Virus record (IMG/VR): IMGVR_UViG_3300046660_000471
Location: 1-22,979 of that record
Reading direction: 5' to 3' (one strand)
Source: a virus
DNA: 22,979 nucleotides
In this document: piece after piece, positions 1 through 5,605 of the stretch
How positions within the stretch are numbered: position 1 is the first letter of the stretch
Layout of the letters: every line of letters begins with the position of its first letter
The notes under the pieces: generated by a model
The model's input: only the letters and a program-made list of their open reading frames with translations
Told to the model about the DNA's origin: nothing
The model's database searches: none
Translations under genes and position numbers: made by a program

Positions 1-141
1 GAAGGGCAGGTTCTCGGCGTGGTCGCGGCCGTCCTCGGTCTGGTCGGTGGTGAAGCCGTTCAGCGCGTCGAGGACGCGAAGACCCGTGACGCCCTTCTGA
101 CCCCGTCGCCTGTTCATTCGAACCTGGCCGACGAAGGCTAA
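1..141 (+). CDS. C-terminal end of a small rightward protein, possibly holin-like
   Basis: The first frame is open from base 1 and ends at TAA 139-141, giving 46 residues of a protein whose start lies outside the window. The visible part begins with a hydrophobic Val/Ala/Leu/Gly-rich stretch (about residues 4-17), followed by a charged segment (EAVQRVEDAKTRD) and a polar tail. One membrane helix near the end of a short protein, at the edge of a rightward block and followed by a strong terminator, fits a lysis-cassette membrane protein of an actinophage. The holin label is only an inference from context and hydropathy. Confidence 0.5.
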   Translation, partial: EGQVLGVVAAVLGLVGGEAVQRVEDAKTRDALLTPSPVHSNLADEG

Positions 142-210
142 GCCGCGTAGGGCGGTGGCCGGCAAATGCCTCCGACCGGCCCTCAGCACGTCCTACACGG
201 CCAGGACGAA

Positions 211-239
211 CCCCCCGCACCCTTCTGGGTAGCGGGGGG
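211..239. terminator. Bidirectional hairpin terminator between convergent genes
   Basis: CCCCCCGC (211-218) pairs with GCGGGGGG (232-239), and ACCC/GGGT extends the stem inside. On the plus strand it is followed by CTTTCGTC. It lies between the end of the rightward gene (141) and the end of the leftward regulator (250), so it probably serves both. The remaining bases 142-210 show no gene. Confidence 0.8.
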
Positions 240-249
240 CTTTCGTCGT

Positions 250-1596
250 CTAGACGGCCCTCGAAGCGGGGGCTATGGCCCGTGCTCGCTCGTACAACTC
301 GGCGGCCTGGTGGTGCTTCATATATGGCCGGATGAGAGAGCGCATGTTGTTGATGCGCTGGTCTGCCCGGCCCGACTGGACTAGCGGATAGTCGTCGAGT
401 GCTTCGTTCCATGTCTTCACGGCCTCTTCGAGGTGCCCGACCTGAAGTTGCCGTTCGGCGAGCATGGCGCGCATGCGCACGTTGCCTCGGCGGTAGACCG
501 AGAAGCGAAGCTTGTTGCTCTCCTTCAGGGCGTCAATCGACCCTTCAACGTCGCCCAGCTCGAAGCGCACTTGACTGATGTGGTAGTTGAGCGCGGCCGG
601 ATCGTATGAGCCGAAGGCTTTCGATCGGCTCTCGGCCCGTTCCATTGCGGCTTCCGCTTCTCGGATGCGGCGAAGTGCTTCCGTGCGGTTGCCCTGTTGA
701 GCCGCGGAGTGTGCCTGTTGCCCCGTGATGAAGGCGAGCATGCGTGGCCCGGCCTTCGGCGACGCTGCGGCGGCGGCGTCCGCCAGGCGCACGGCATCGG
801 CCCCGTGGCCCAGGTCGACGGCTTGCACGCTCATGCCTCGAAGGGTGGTGCAGTAGGTGAGGTGGTCCTCGGATGCTCCGGCAAGTTCGAGGGCCTTCAG
901 GTAGTAGCTCTGTGCCAGGCCGTGAAGCCCTTCGTCTACGGCCATGTACCCGGTGAGGTAGCTCAGATCGGAAGCGGCCGAGAGCATCGCTTTCCGTACG
1001 TCGTCCGGGCCGTCCGCACGGAGGTACGCCGCAACGGTGTTGACGAGAAAGGTTGCGGCCATGGGGCGCGCGTGGCGGCCCCCGAATTGGTCGTCTAGCT
1101 CAGACACCTTCTCGGTCATCTGTATGACCATGTCAACGTCAGAGAAGCCGATACGACCAGCTCGGCCACTGTGGAGTGCGTCCACCCGGCCTAGAACGTC
1201 CGGCCATCCGGGGATCGTGAGGGCAACCGAGTACAGACCGGCCCCGAGCACGCTTCGGCGTGAGGGGTCCATGTCTTGCCTTCCGAGGTGCACCAACCCT
1301 TCAACCGTACTCGGGTGGTCCTCGGTCTTCGCCTTCGTCTTAGGGGCAAGAAGCCCGGCCTCGGCGTGCGTGACCTGTCGCCCCAGGCGGCGGGAGAGTG
1401 CTTCGAGGATCAGGGGCCGAACCTTCTCGCGCGGCATGGTGCCGCTTAGCCAGTGGCTGACGTTCGTCTTGTCCGTACGGACGGACAACCCCGCTTCGTC
1501 GCCTGCCCGGTTGATGGCCGTGGCTAGCTGCCCGAGTGTCCAGTCAGCTTCGCGGAGTAGCCTGCCCAACCCCTCGTTGGGCTCTCGCTCTGCCAT
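250..1596 (-). CDS. XRE-type helix-turn-helix regulator with TPR-like C-terminal region
   Basis: 448 residues from ATG at 1596, chosen because GGGGAG lies about 7 bases upstream. The open frame continues to 1809, but the added 71 residues look like translated promoter DNA. Residues about 8-60 form a helix-turn-helix of the XRE/Cro type (LGQLATAINRAG, then TNVSHWLSGTMP). The rest is alpha-helical with repeated Ala/Leu/Tyr spacing typical of tetratricopeptide repeats, the architecture of many Streptomyces XRE regulators that sense a peptide or protein partner. It stands alone, convergent with the rightward block and divergent from two small genes. No copy of the phage operator was found near it, whereas its upstream region carries a different repeat (GTTGAAA). 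It could be a cargo (lysogenic-conversion) regulator, or less likely the immunity repressor. Confidence 0.8.
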   Translation of the reverse strand: MAEREPNEGLGRLLREADWTLGQLATAINRAGDEAGLSVRTDKTNVSHWLSGTMPREKVRPLILEALSRRLGRQVTHAEAGLLAPKTKAKTEDHPSTVEGLVHLGRQDMDPSRRSVLGAGLYSVALTIPGWPDVLGRVDALHSGRAGRIGFSDVDMVIQMTEKVSELDDQFGGRHARPMAATFLVNTVAAYLRADGPDDVRKAMLSAASDLSYLTGYMAVDEGLHGLAQSYYLKALELAGASEDHLTYCTTLRGMSVQAVDLGHGADAVRLADAAAAASPKAGPRMLAFITGQQAHSAAQQGNRTEALRRIREAEAAMERAESRSKAFGSYDPAALNYHISQVRFELGDVEGSIDALKESNKLRFSVYRRGNVRMRAMLAERQLQVGHLEEAVKTWNEALDDYPLVQSGRADQRINNMRSLIRPYMKHHQAAELYERARAIAPASRAV

Positions 1597-1610
1597 AGGT
1601 CGACTCCCCG

Positions 1611-1782
1611 CACTTTCAACGCTTTCAACCCTGCCCGAGGCTTCAACGGTACCGCCGTGCGTGGTCGCGCGGTTGCGTAGTGGGACAACGTCAGCGAGAG
1701 GGCAGCGGATGAAGTCACATGCGCAGGCAGGGGAAGCGTTGAAACGTCCTGAAGGGCAGGCCGGCAGAACCGTTGAAACGGT
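1611..1782. promoter_or_regulatory. Cluster of GTTGAAA repeats in the divergent promoter region
   Basis: The 300 bp between the regulator (start 1596) and the rightward small gene (start 1897) holds five copies of a GTTGAA-type motif: TTTCAAC at 1614-1620 and 1623-1629, TTCAAC at 1642-1647, CGTTGAAACG at 1737-1746 and the dyad ACCGTTGAAACGGT at 1769-1782. Copies on both sides of the gap, one palindromic, suggest operator sites for the adjacent XRE regulator. A copy of the leader element GTCAGCGAGAG lies on the plus strand at 1690-1700. I could not fix -35 and -10 boxes with confidence. Confidence 0.5.
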
Positions 1783-1896
1783 CTGGATCTCGGCGGGCGG
1801 GTTCTTCACGGTCGCTCCGGCCTGGTGGCCACGGAGCTTCGCGCCCCCGACAAGGACCGTGGTCGAGCGCGTCGAGCGCGGGCTAGGGCGGCTTCT

Positions 1897-2094
1897 GTGA
1901 CCGCCCCGAAGACGACCATGTCAGCGGCCCCGGTGCTCACGGGTCCCAGGCTCGAACCCGTACCGGTCGACGGTTGCGACGTATGCGCGGCCCTGGCCGA
2001 CCAGCGCGCAGAGTGGCGCAAGGTTGGGGACTTCTCGAAGGTCTCAGACTGCAACGTCGAGATGGCACAGCACCCGCACAAGGGCCGCGGGTGA
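1897..2094 (+). CDS. Small conserved Streptomyces-type protein with CxxC
   Basis: 65 residues from GTG 1897 (AGGGCGG lies upstream); ATG 1918 is an alternative start giving 58 residues. The sequence contains PVPVDGCDVCAAL, an acidic/basic middle and DCNVEMAQHPH near the end. Its two close cysteines (CDVC) and the Cys/His-containing tail could hold a metal, but no function is known to me. Small proteins of this general look occur beside XRE-type regulators in Streptomyces, and here too it diverges from one. Its stop overlaps the next start (GTGA at 2091-2094), so the two are translationally coupled. Confidence 0.6.
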   Translation: MTAPKTTMSAAPVLTGPRLEPVPVDGCDVCAALADQRAEWRKVGDFSKVSDCNVEMAQHPHKGRG

Positions 2095-2330
2095 CCTCTG
2101 CTCCAGAACGCCCGAAGCGGCGGGCGGGCCGTCGCCCGAACGATCCTGGGCCGTCCACCTTCAATGAGTGGTGGCGCTCGATCGCGGACGTGTGCGGGAC
2201 GTGCTTCGGGCACCGGACGATTTGGTGTCCCGTGTGCTGCGGCTTCGAGGGTTGCGGAGCGTGCGGCCACCGGACGAAGGTCAAGTGTCCGGAGTGCGCG
2301 GGCGGCATGCTCGACCCAATCCAGTGGTAA
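2091..2330 (+). CDS. DnaJ-type zinc-finger small protein
   Basis: 79 residues from GTG 2091, which overlaps the preceding stop by four bases. After a basic N-terminus (PERPKRRAGRRPND), the C-terminal half carries a dense set of cysteines: CGTC, CPVC, CGAC and CPEC, each pair followed by Gly-rich turns, as in the DnaJ central zinc-binding region. It may therefore bind two zinc ions and act in protein or nucleic-acid contacts. It forms a two-gene rightward unit with the gene before it, divergent from the XRE regulator, and ends at a shared terminator. The biological role is unknown. Confidence 0.65.
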   Translation: MTSAPERPKRRAGRRPNDPGPSTFNEWWRSIADVCGTCFGHRTIWCPVCCGFEGCGACGHRTKVKCPECAGGMLDPIQW

Positions 2331-2337
2331 CGACGAA

Positions 2338-2357
2338 GGGGCCCCCGTAGGGGCCCC
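2338..2357. terminator. Bidirectional terminator
   Basis: GGGGCCCC, loop CGTA, GGGGCCCC, followed on the plus strand by TTCTGTTAT. It sits between the end of the rightward pair (2330) and the end of the leftward gene at 2363. Confidence 0.8.
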
Positions 2358-2362
2358 TTCTG

Positions 2363-2737
2363 TTATGCAGTCTCGCCCCGAAGTTCGTGACGGTGCTTGA
2401 GCCAGAGCTGATGAGCGACAACCCCCGCCATTTTCGCGGCGGTTGCTATGTCCTCGGTCCCGTAGTTCTCGGTGAGCCAGACCCGATATACGCGGTCTTC
2501 TTCGGCCCGCTTCGCGGCGACCTTCTTAGCGGCTATGGACTGAACTTCGGCCTTGACCTTCTTCTGAGTCCATCCGGCGGCCTTCGCCGCGCAACTGGTC
2601 CCGAAGTAGTGGTCAGTGTCGTCGTTCCCGTCCGCGTCAAGCTCGATCATCTGAACCGTTCCGCGAAGCTCGACCTTCCCGCAGAGTTCACAGTTCGTGA
2701 TCTCATCCGTGAAGCCGCCGACTCGAAAAGCCTTCAT
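2363..2737 (-). CDS. Hypothetical zinc-finger-like protein
   Basis: 124 residues; ATG 2737 has a good Shine-Dalgarno (AAGGGGAACGGCC before the ATG). The N-terminal half has a CELCGK knuckle (residues about 17-22) and a later YFGTSCAAKAAG, which could complete a treble-clef-like zinc site. The middle is a Lys/Ala-rich helical stretch and the C-terminus is amphipathic (AGVVAHQLWLKHRHEL). I recognise no enzyme family. It is a single-gene cassette with its own operator-bearing promoter at 2781-2837 and a terminator at 2338-2357. Confidence 0.75.
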   Translation of the reverse strand: MKAFRVGGFTDEITNCELCGKVELRGTVQMIELDADGNDDTDHYFGTSCAAKAAGWTQKKVKAEVQSIAAKKVAAKRAEEDRVYRVWLTENYGTEDIATAAKMAGVVAHQLWLKHRHELRGETA

Positions 2738-2780
2738 GGCCGTTCCCCTTTTGAGTTTTCATCCGGGCCGTTGGGCCCGT

Positions 2781-2837
2781 CTCTCGCTGACAAGAGAAAC
2801 GTAGCACGTTTAAACGGGGATGCCAAATACTAGGTTC
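2781..2837 (-). promoter_or_regulatory. Operator-bearing early promoter with leader element
   Basis: Read on the minus strand: operator GAACCTAGTATTTGG (2837 to 2823) runs into -35 TTGGCA (2826-2821), then 17 bp containing the palindrome GTTTAAAC (2808-2815), then -10 TACGTT (2803-2798). Five bases further begins the leader element TGTCAGCGAGA (2791-2781), followed by a short GGGCC/GGCCC hairpin before the Shine-Dalgarno. It drives the gene starting at 2737. Confidence 0.75.
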
Positions 2838-2849
2838 AGAAATGAAGAA

Positions 2850-2871
2850 GGCCCCCGCCGAAGCGGGGGCC
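2850..2871 (-). terminator. Hairpin terminator with TTCG loop
   Basis: On the minus strand GGCCCCCGC, TTCG, GCGGGGGCC, then TTCTTCATTT. It ends the transcript of the gene at 2883-3065 just before the next cassette's operator. Confidence 0.8.
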
Positions 2872-2882
2872 TCTTGTTCGTC

Positions 2883-3065
2883 CTAGCCGTTCACAGCCGC
2901 ACGGCACCGGTCACAGACACAGTCTCGGTCGTGCACCGAAGTGCACCCCTCGGAGAAGGGCGACTGTCCGGCGTCGAGGACCGTTCCGCAGTTCCGGCAG
3001 AAGCTCACGCTCTCTTCGACGAAGAGGCACCAGCGGTGAACGCCCTTGCGGAGACTAACGCTCAT
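2883..3065 (-). CDS. Small zinc-ribbon protein
   Basis: 60 residues from the second ATG (3065), preceded by AAGGGAAGA; an ATG five codons earlier (3080) would place that Shine-Dalgarno inside the gene. The protein has CRNC (about residues 23-26) and CVCDRC near the C-terminus, separated by a loop, a pattern for one or two zinc sites. HDRDCVCDRC resembles the knuckle of many phage zinc ribbons. No enzyme motif is present. It is a monocistronic cassette with promoter 3103-3159 and terminator 2850-2871. Confidence 0.7.
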   Translation of the reverse strand: MSVSLRKGVHRWCLFVEESVSFCRNCGTVLDAGQSPFSEGCTSVHDRDCVCDRCRAAVNG

Positions 3066-3102
3066 TATTCTTCCCTTCATCCGGCCCCGGTTCGGGGCCG
3101 TT

Positions 3103-3159
3103 TCTCGCTGACAAGGGAAAGACTAGGCTGTTTAAACGGGCGTGTCAAATACTAGCTTC
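3103..3159 (-). promoter_or_regulatory. Operator-bearing early promoter with leader element
   Basis: Minus strand: operator GAAGCTAGTATTTGA (3159-3145), -35 TTGACA (3148-3143), 17-bp spacer containing GTTTAAAC, -10 TAGTCT (3125-3120), then leader TGTCAGCGAGA from about 3113. The leader continues into a GGCCCCGAACCGGGGCC hairpin directly before the Shine-Dalgarno. The perfect -35 box and TAGnnT -10 box make this one of the clearest promoters of the set. Confidence 0.8.
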
Positions 3160-3172
3160 AGGGAAAGCAGAA

Positions 3173-3192
3173 GGGCCGGATCACTCCGGCCC
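3173..3192 (-). terminator. Hairpin terminator
   Basis: On the minus strand GGGCCGGA, loop GTGA, TCCGGCCC, followed by TTCTGC. It lies 5 bp after the stop of the gene at 3197-3496. Confidence 0.75.
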
Positions 3193-3196
3193 CGAC

Positions 3197-3496
3197 CTAC
3201 TCGCTAAGCCCCTTCGCGTTCGCCCACTCGTCCACCTGCCACGCGTCGACACGGACCACGGATGCCGTGTGTCCGGCCTTCTCGTACGCGGCCCGCACGG
3301 CTCGACCGGCGAAGGCCCCCACGTCCCAGAGGGAGGGAACGCGCACCGTTAGGGTCCACTCGCTCACGTCCGGCCACAGTTGAGCGGTGGCCCCGTAGTC
3401 GACAAGTTCGCTGGTCACGGCGTCGAGAGCTTCGCCATTCGCGGCCAGGTCTAGGCCGGCATGTCGGACGCGAACAATGCCCTGGTAATCCTTCAT
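3197..3496 (-). CDS. Hypothetical protein, about 99 residues
   Basis: ATG 3496 follows GAAGAGAAGG at a 9-base distance. The sequence alternates hydrophobic and polar residues (GIVRVRHAGLDL, WTLTVRVPSLWDVGAFAGRAVRAAYEKAGH), suggesting a compact alpha/beta fold. I recognise no family, cysteine cluster or catalytic motif. Unlike its neighbours it has no clear operator promoter. The hairpin of the upstream gene (3530-3551) comes directly before it, and its leader has only a degraded GTGTCAGCAGA. It is probably expressed by read-through from the upstream cassette. Confidence 0.7.
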   Translation of the reverse strand: MKDYQGIVRVRHAGLDLAANGEALDAVTSELVDYGATAQLWPDVSEWTLTVRVPSLWDVGAFAGRAVRAAYEKAGHTASVVRVDAWQVDEWANAKGLSE

Positions 3497-3529
3497 CGTT
3501 TAAACCTTCTCTTCTGCTGACACAGTGAG

Positions 3530-3551
3530 GGGGGCCGGTCGCCCGGCCCCC
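3530..3551 (-). terminator. Strong hairpin, leaky terminator or mRNA processing site
   Basis: Minus strand GGGGGCCGG, loop GCGA (GNRA type), CCGGCCCCC. There is no T-rich tract after it, and the next gene (3197-3496) has no promoter of its own. Partial termination or stabilisation of the upstream message seems more likely than a full stop. Confidence 0.6.
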
Positions 3552-3558
3552 GGTGAGG

Positions 3559-3753
3559 CTACAGAACCCCGAACCGCTTCGCTACGGCCTGATTGTTCAG
3601 TTGCCCGCGCCCGTTCGTGTTTCGGCTTATCCACTCGGGCGGGTTGCCATTGGTCGGGAAGCACAGCCAACCATGCGTGCGCTTCTCGACTTTGAACCCC
3701 GCATCTTCGATTGCCTTTGCGAGACCTTCCGGGGTCCGCTTCACCTTTGCCAC
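3559..3753 (-). CDS. Hypothetical small protein
   Basis: 64 residues from GTG 3753, preceded by AAGGAAGG. The N-terminal half (KRTPEGLAKAIEDAGFKVEKRTHGWLCF) resembles a small alpha-beta module. The second half is rich in Asn/Gly/Arg (NGNPPEWISRNTNGRGQLNNQ) and ends in a predicted helix. The size and the N-terminal helix followed by strands superficially recall HicA-like double-stranded-RNA-binding folds, but the catalytic GSH motif is absent and no antitoxin gene is adjacent. I therefore leave the function open. It is the first gene of a cassette with promoter 3777-3823. Confidence 0.65.
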   Translation of the reverse strand: MAKVKRTPEGLAKAIEDAGFKVEKRTHGWLCFPTNGNPPEWISRNTNGRGQLNNQAVAKRFGVL

Positions 3754-3776
3754 CGTGGTTCCTTCCTTGCCGTGTC

Positions 3777-3823
3777 TCTCGCTGACAAGGGGAACGTTAC
3801 TAGTATTTGGAATCCTTCGTCAA
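3777..3823 (-). promoter_or_regulatory. Promoter with the operator in the -35/-10 spacer
   Basis: Minus strand: -35 TTGACG (3823-3818), 18-bp spacer filled by GATTCCAAATACTAG, -10 TAACGT (3799-3794), then leader TTGTCAGCGAGAGA ending near 3777. Here the operator is inverted relative to the promoters at 2781 and 3103 and lies between the boxes, where a bound protein would directly block RNA polymerase. Confidence 0.75.
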
Positions 3824-3905
3824 GCGGCTAGGTGGTTGGGTTCTTGCTGTTGTCTTTCGTCTTTCTCCATGCCTCGGGTGCCTAGAGCGGGTGGAGTGGA
3901 TTGGA

Positions 3906-4371
3906 CCCCCCCTTGAAGCAAGCAATAGGCCCCCCACGTATGGAGGTTACTCACTTCAAGAGGGGAGCCTGTCAAACGTACCTCGGTACGCCTGTCACGG
4001 TATGTCGCTTACAGGACCGGTTAAGGGAATTAGCCTCACCGCAGGGCCGGGAAGTGTGATCGAAGCTAGGGGCCGCATGCCCGGCCCCTCTGCGGGGCCA
4101 CCGGTCCGGGCCTGCCTTCACCCGGTCTGTTCGTCACTCGGTATGCCGTTCCCTTGCGGGCTTCTCTACCTTCCGGGGGCTGAATCCGGAGTCGGTCTTT
4201 TGGTGAAGCGGAGCCGTTCTCTTACCGCTAACTCTCTGGACTCCCCCAGTCGTCACCTGGGGGCCGCAGGAGCGGTTTCCTGGGCCGCTCTCCCTTGGCA
4301 TGTCGTCTCCCTGGGGTGCCATCCCCCGGGCCGTCCTACGCGGCCACGGCTCGAAGTGATCAAGCCGTGCG
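3906..4371 (-). ncRNA. Candidate large structured noncoding RNA, about 465 nt
   Basis: No frame here encodes a credible protein, yet the DNA is packed with hairpins. A promoter (-35 4407-4402, -10 4383-4378) predicts a start near 4371, one or two bases before a 10-bp stem (arms 4360-4369 and 4345-4354). Further stems: 4329-4333/4341-4345, 4270-4275/4285-4290, 4243-4249/4257-4263 (7 bp), 4172-4176/4186-4190, 4151-4160 (GCAA loop in minus-strand RNA), 4069-4075/4082-4088 competing with 4083-4088/4094-4099, 3977-3990, and a closing stem 3908-3918/3954-3965. That stem encloses 3931-3946, which has a UACG tetraloop. Two stems (4345-4369 and 3931-3946) need a U-G pair that exists only in minus-strand RNA, supporting leftward transcription. 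Family unknown. The 3' end is inferred from the last stem; no T-tract follows. Confidence 0.6.
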
Positions 4372-4377
4372 GCACGG

Positions 4378-4463
4378 ACGTTACTAGTATTGAAACTAGA
4401 CAAGCAACCTAGACCTTGGGTGATGCGCGCCACACGTTTACACGTTTTCCCAATCCTAGGTTC
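4378..4463 (-). promoter_or_regulatory. Promoter of the structured RNA with several operator copies
   Basis: Minus strand: -35 TTGCTT (4407-4402), 18-bp spacer containing GTTTCAATACTAG, -10 TAACGT (4383-4378). Additional operator-like CTAG elements lie at 4392-4399, 4406-4412 and 4449-4463 (CCCAATCCTAGGTTC). Unlike the protein-gene promoters, the GTCAGCGAGA leader is missing, so the RNA would start directly in its first stem. Confidence 0.6.
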
Positions 4464-4476
4464 CGGACATGAAGAA

Positions 4477-4501
4477 GGCCCCCGCAAAGTGCGCGAGGGC
4501 C
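4477..4501 (-). terminator. Hairpin terminator
   Basis: Minus-strand GGCCCTCGC pairs with GCGGGGGCC (9 bp, one U-G pair that exists only in leftward RNA), followed by TTCTTC. It stands between the hairpin-rich segment 4502-4654 and the promoter of the structured RNA. Confidence 0.7.
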
Positions 4502-4654
4502 GGTGGCCGGCAAATCCCCCAGGAAGGCCCCTGACCAGCTCTCCAGGACTCCCAGGGGGCCAGGTGGGGGAACGGACCAGGAACGCCGTTCAGGCCGCTA
4601 GAGGGCCGCTCAGACGCTCCGCGGTGCCCCGTCGACCAGTCCCCGGACACGCAA
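4502..4654 (-). other. Gene-free, hairpin-rich spacer between two tandem terminators
   Basis: I see no credible gene. The only long minus frame (start 4650) runs through a terminator and has no Shine-Dalgarno. The segment can fold (GGCCCC/GGGGCC stem around 4526-4560; AACGG/CCGTT around 4572-4590) and carries one copy of the octamer GGCCGGCA. It could be a second small RNA made by read-through from the gene at 4698, or a degraded cassette. Confidence 0.4.
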
Positions 4655-4680
4655 ACGGCCCCCGCCGAAGCGGGGGCCGT
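4655..4680 (-). terminator. Hairpin terminator with TTCG loop
   Basis: Minus strand ACGGCCCCCGC, TTCG, GCGGGGGCCGT, then TTTGCG. It ends the membrane-protein gene at 4698-4964. Confidence 0.85.
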
Positions 4681-4697
4681 GGTCGAGCTGGTCGCGG

Positions 4698-4964
4698 TTA
4701 CACGTCCTGACGAAGGACGTTGCCGAACTCATCGAGCGTCAGGATGAGTCTCTTCGGCTTCGTCACGAAGTACAGGATCAGCCACACGGGAAGCCACATG
4801 CCAACACTGATCAGAGTCAAGATCAGGTGAAGGACGTGGTTCGTCCCCTTGCCCTTCACCATGACCGCCTGTGCGTCGCTCTGAGACTCGACACGGAATC
4901 CCCCGGCAACTTCCCGCGAAACAGCCTGGGCCAGGTTTCGGCGGTGCTCAATCTCGGCGCTCAT
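4698..4964 (-). CDS. Small membrane protein
   Basis: 88 residues; ATG 4964 follows GAAGGGAAGCGCA. The N-terminal half is soluble and amphipathic (HRRNLAQAVSREVAGGFRVE). Then comes a hydrophobic pair of segments at about residues 43-68 (HVLHLILTLISVGMWLPVWL), enough for one long or two short membrane helices, and a short basic/acidic tail (TKPKRLILTLDEFGNVL). This layout is common among small actinophage and Streptomyces membrane proteins of unknown role. Its promoter (TTGAAT, 18 bp, TAGCTT) lacks the phage operator, so it may be made in lysogens. A superinfection-exclusion role would fit but is speculation. Confidence 0.75.
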   Translation of the reverse strand: MSAEIEHRRNLAQAVSREVAGGFRVESQSDAQAVMVKGKGTNHVLHLILTLISVGMWLPVWLILYFVTKPKRLILTLDEFGNVLRQDV

Positions 4965-5000
4965 TGCGCTTCCCTTCTCGCTGACTGTTGAAGCGAGATC

Positions 5001-5030
5001 AAGCTATGTGCCTGGTGGTGGCGAATTCAA
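5001..5030 (-). promoter_or_regulatory. Operator-free promoter of the membrane-protein gene
   Basis: Minus strand: -35 TTGAAT (5030-5025), 18 bp, -10 TAGCTT (5006-5001), then a diverged leader containing GTCAGCGAGA around 4977-4986. No CCAAATACTAG element is present here. A GTTTAAAC palindrome lies further upstream (5059-5066). Confidence 0.6.
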
Positions 5031-5084
5031 CATCAGGAAACGTGATTGAGCGCACGCGTTTAAACCCTCTGGGATAGACACAAG

Positions 5085-5114
5085 AAAACCCCCCATCCGA
5101 AGACAGGGGGTTTT
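5085..5114 (-). terminator. Hairpin terminator
   Basis: Minus-strand AAAACCCCC pairs with GGGGGTTTT, loop region GTCTTCGGATG, followed by CTTGTG. The A/T-flanked stem could work in both directions. It ends the Lsr2 operon. Confidence 0.85.
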
Positions 5115-5128
5115 CAATGCTGCGCCCG

Positions 5129-5605
5129 TTACGCGGCGTGCGCCTTATCGAAGGCTTCGAGGATGCTCGCGGGCACTCGGCCCCGGTCGTTCACGTCGTG
5201 CCCGTTGTCGCGCGCCCACTGGCGGACGGCGGCCAGGTCCCGAGTCGGGCCGGTCGAGCCGATCCGGCGAACCGAGGGCAGACGGCCCCCGCCGACCTTC
5301 CGGCCCGCTCCCAGGTACGGGGCCAGGGCTTCGCGAAGCTTCGCGTTGTTGTCGTCGTTCAGGTCGATCTCATACGACTTCCCGTCGAGGGCGAAGAGCA
5401 CGGTCTGAGACGCTTCCGTTCCGTCGAGATCGTCGACCAGGGTGACGCTTACCTTCTGGGCCATGGCACTTTCCTTCTTCGGGAATTCGATTACGTTCGA
5501 GGGCTTCTTACCAGCGTGACAGCTACAGCCGCAACGCGTACCGCTTATCGTCTCGACGGGGCACGTCGAGTGATGCCCCGTCATGCACCACCCGAGCTTT
5601 CTCAC
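5129..5605 (-). CDS. lsr2: Lsr2 nucleoid protein with an in-frame N-terminal Cys/His module
   Basis: The last 111 residues (from ATG 5464, strong Shine-Dalgarno AAGGAAAG) form a full Lsr2, the actinobacterial H-NS-like protein that silences AT-rich DNA. The N-terminal dimerisation part begins AQKVSVTLVDDLDG; the C-terminal DNA-binding helices (AAVRQWARDNGHDV) end in the minor-groove hook RGR and VPASILEAF. The frame stays open 47 codons upstream to GTG 5605, which overlaps the preceding stop as GTGA. This extension has a zinc-like pattern (CMTGHHSTCP, then CGCSCH). So either a 158-residue fusion and a 111-residue Lsr2 are both made, or only one start is used. Last gene of a two-gene unit with the membrane-Lsr2 protein. 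Confidence 0.9.
   Translation of the reverse strand: MRKLGWCMTGHHSTCPVETISGTRCGCSCHAGKKPSNVIEFPKKESAMAQKVSVTLVDDLDGTEASQTVLFALDGKSYEIDLNDDNNAKLREALAPYLGAGRKVGGGRLPSVRRIGSTGPTRDLAAVRQWARDNGHDVNDRGRVPASILEAFDKAHAA

Noticed and set aside
1037-1900. 287-codon plus-strand frame opposite the XRE regulator
   Set aside because: Mirror frame of a convincing minus-strand gene, typical of high-GC DNA.
2808-2815. GTTTAAAC as the main operator
   Set aside because: It is common in promoter spacers but is missing from several operator sites (3777, 6271, 14462, 15575) and moves relative to the boxes elsewhere, so it is at most an accessory element.
3559-3753. HicA-type toxin
   Set aside because: The size fits, but the catalytic GSH motif and a HicB partner are missing.
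3799-3804. TACTAG within the repeated element read as a -10 box
   Set aside because: With that assignment the distance to -35 would be too short (about 12-15 bp); TAACGT/TATCGT directly after it gives the usual 17-18 bp at every site, so TACTAG belongs to the operator.
3807-4412. 201-codon plus-strand frame across the hairpin-rich region
   Set aside because: No Shine-Dalgarno, opposite to transcription of the region, composition of random translation, and its sequence is explained by RNA stems.
4134-4487. 117-codon minus-strand frame in the same region
   Set aside because: It starts inside a terminator stem, crosses the predicted promoter and has no family resemblance or ribosome site.
4456-4650. 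64-codon minus-strand frame
   Set aside because: It runs through the terminator at 4477-4501 and into an operator, with no Shine-Dalgarno.
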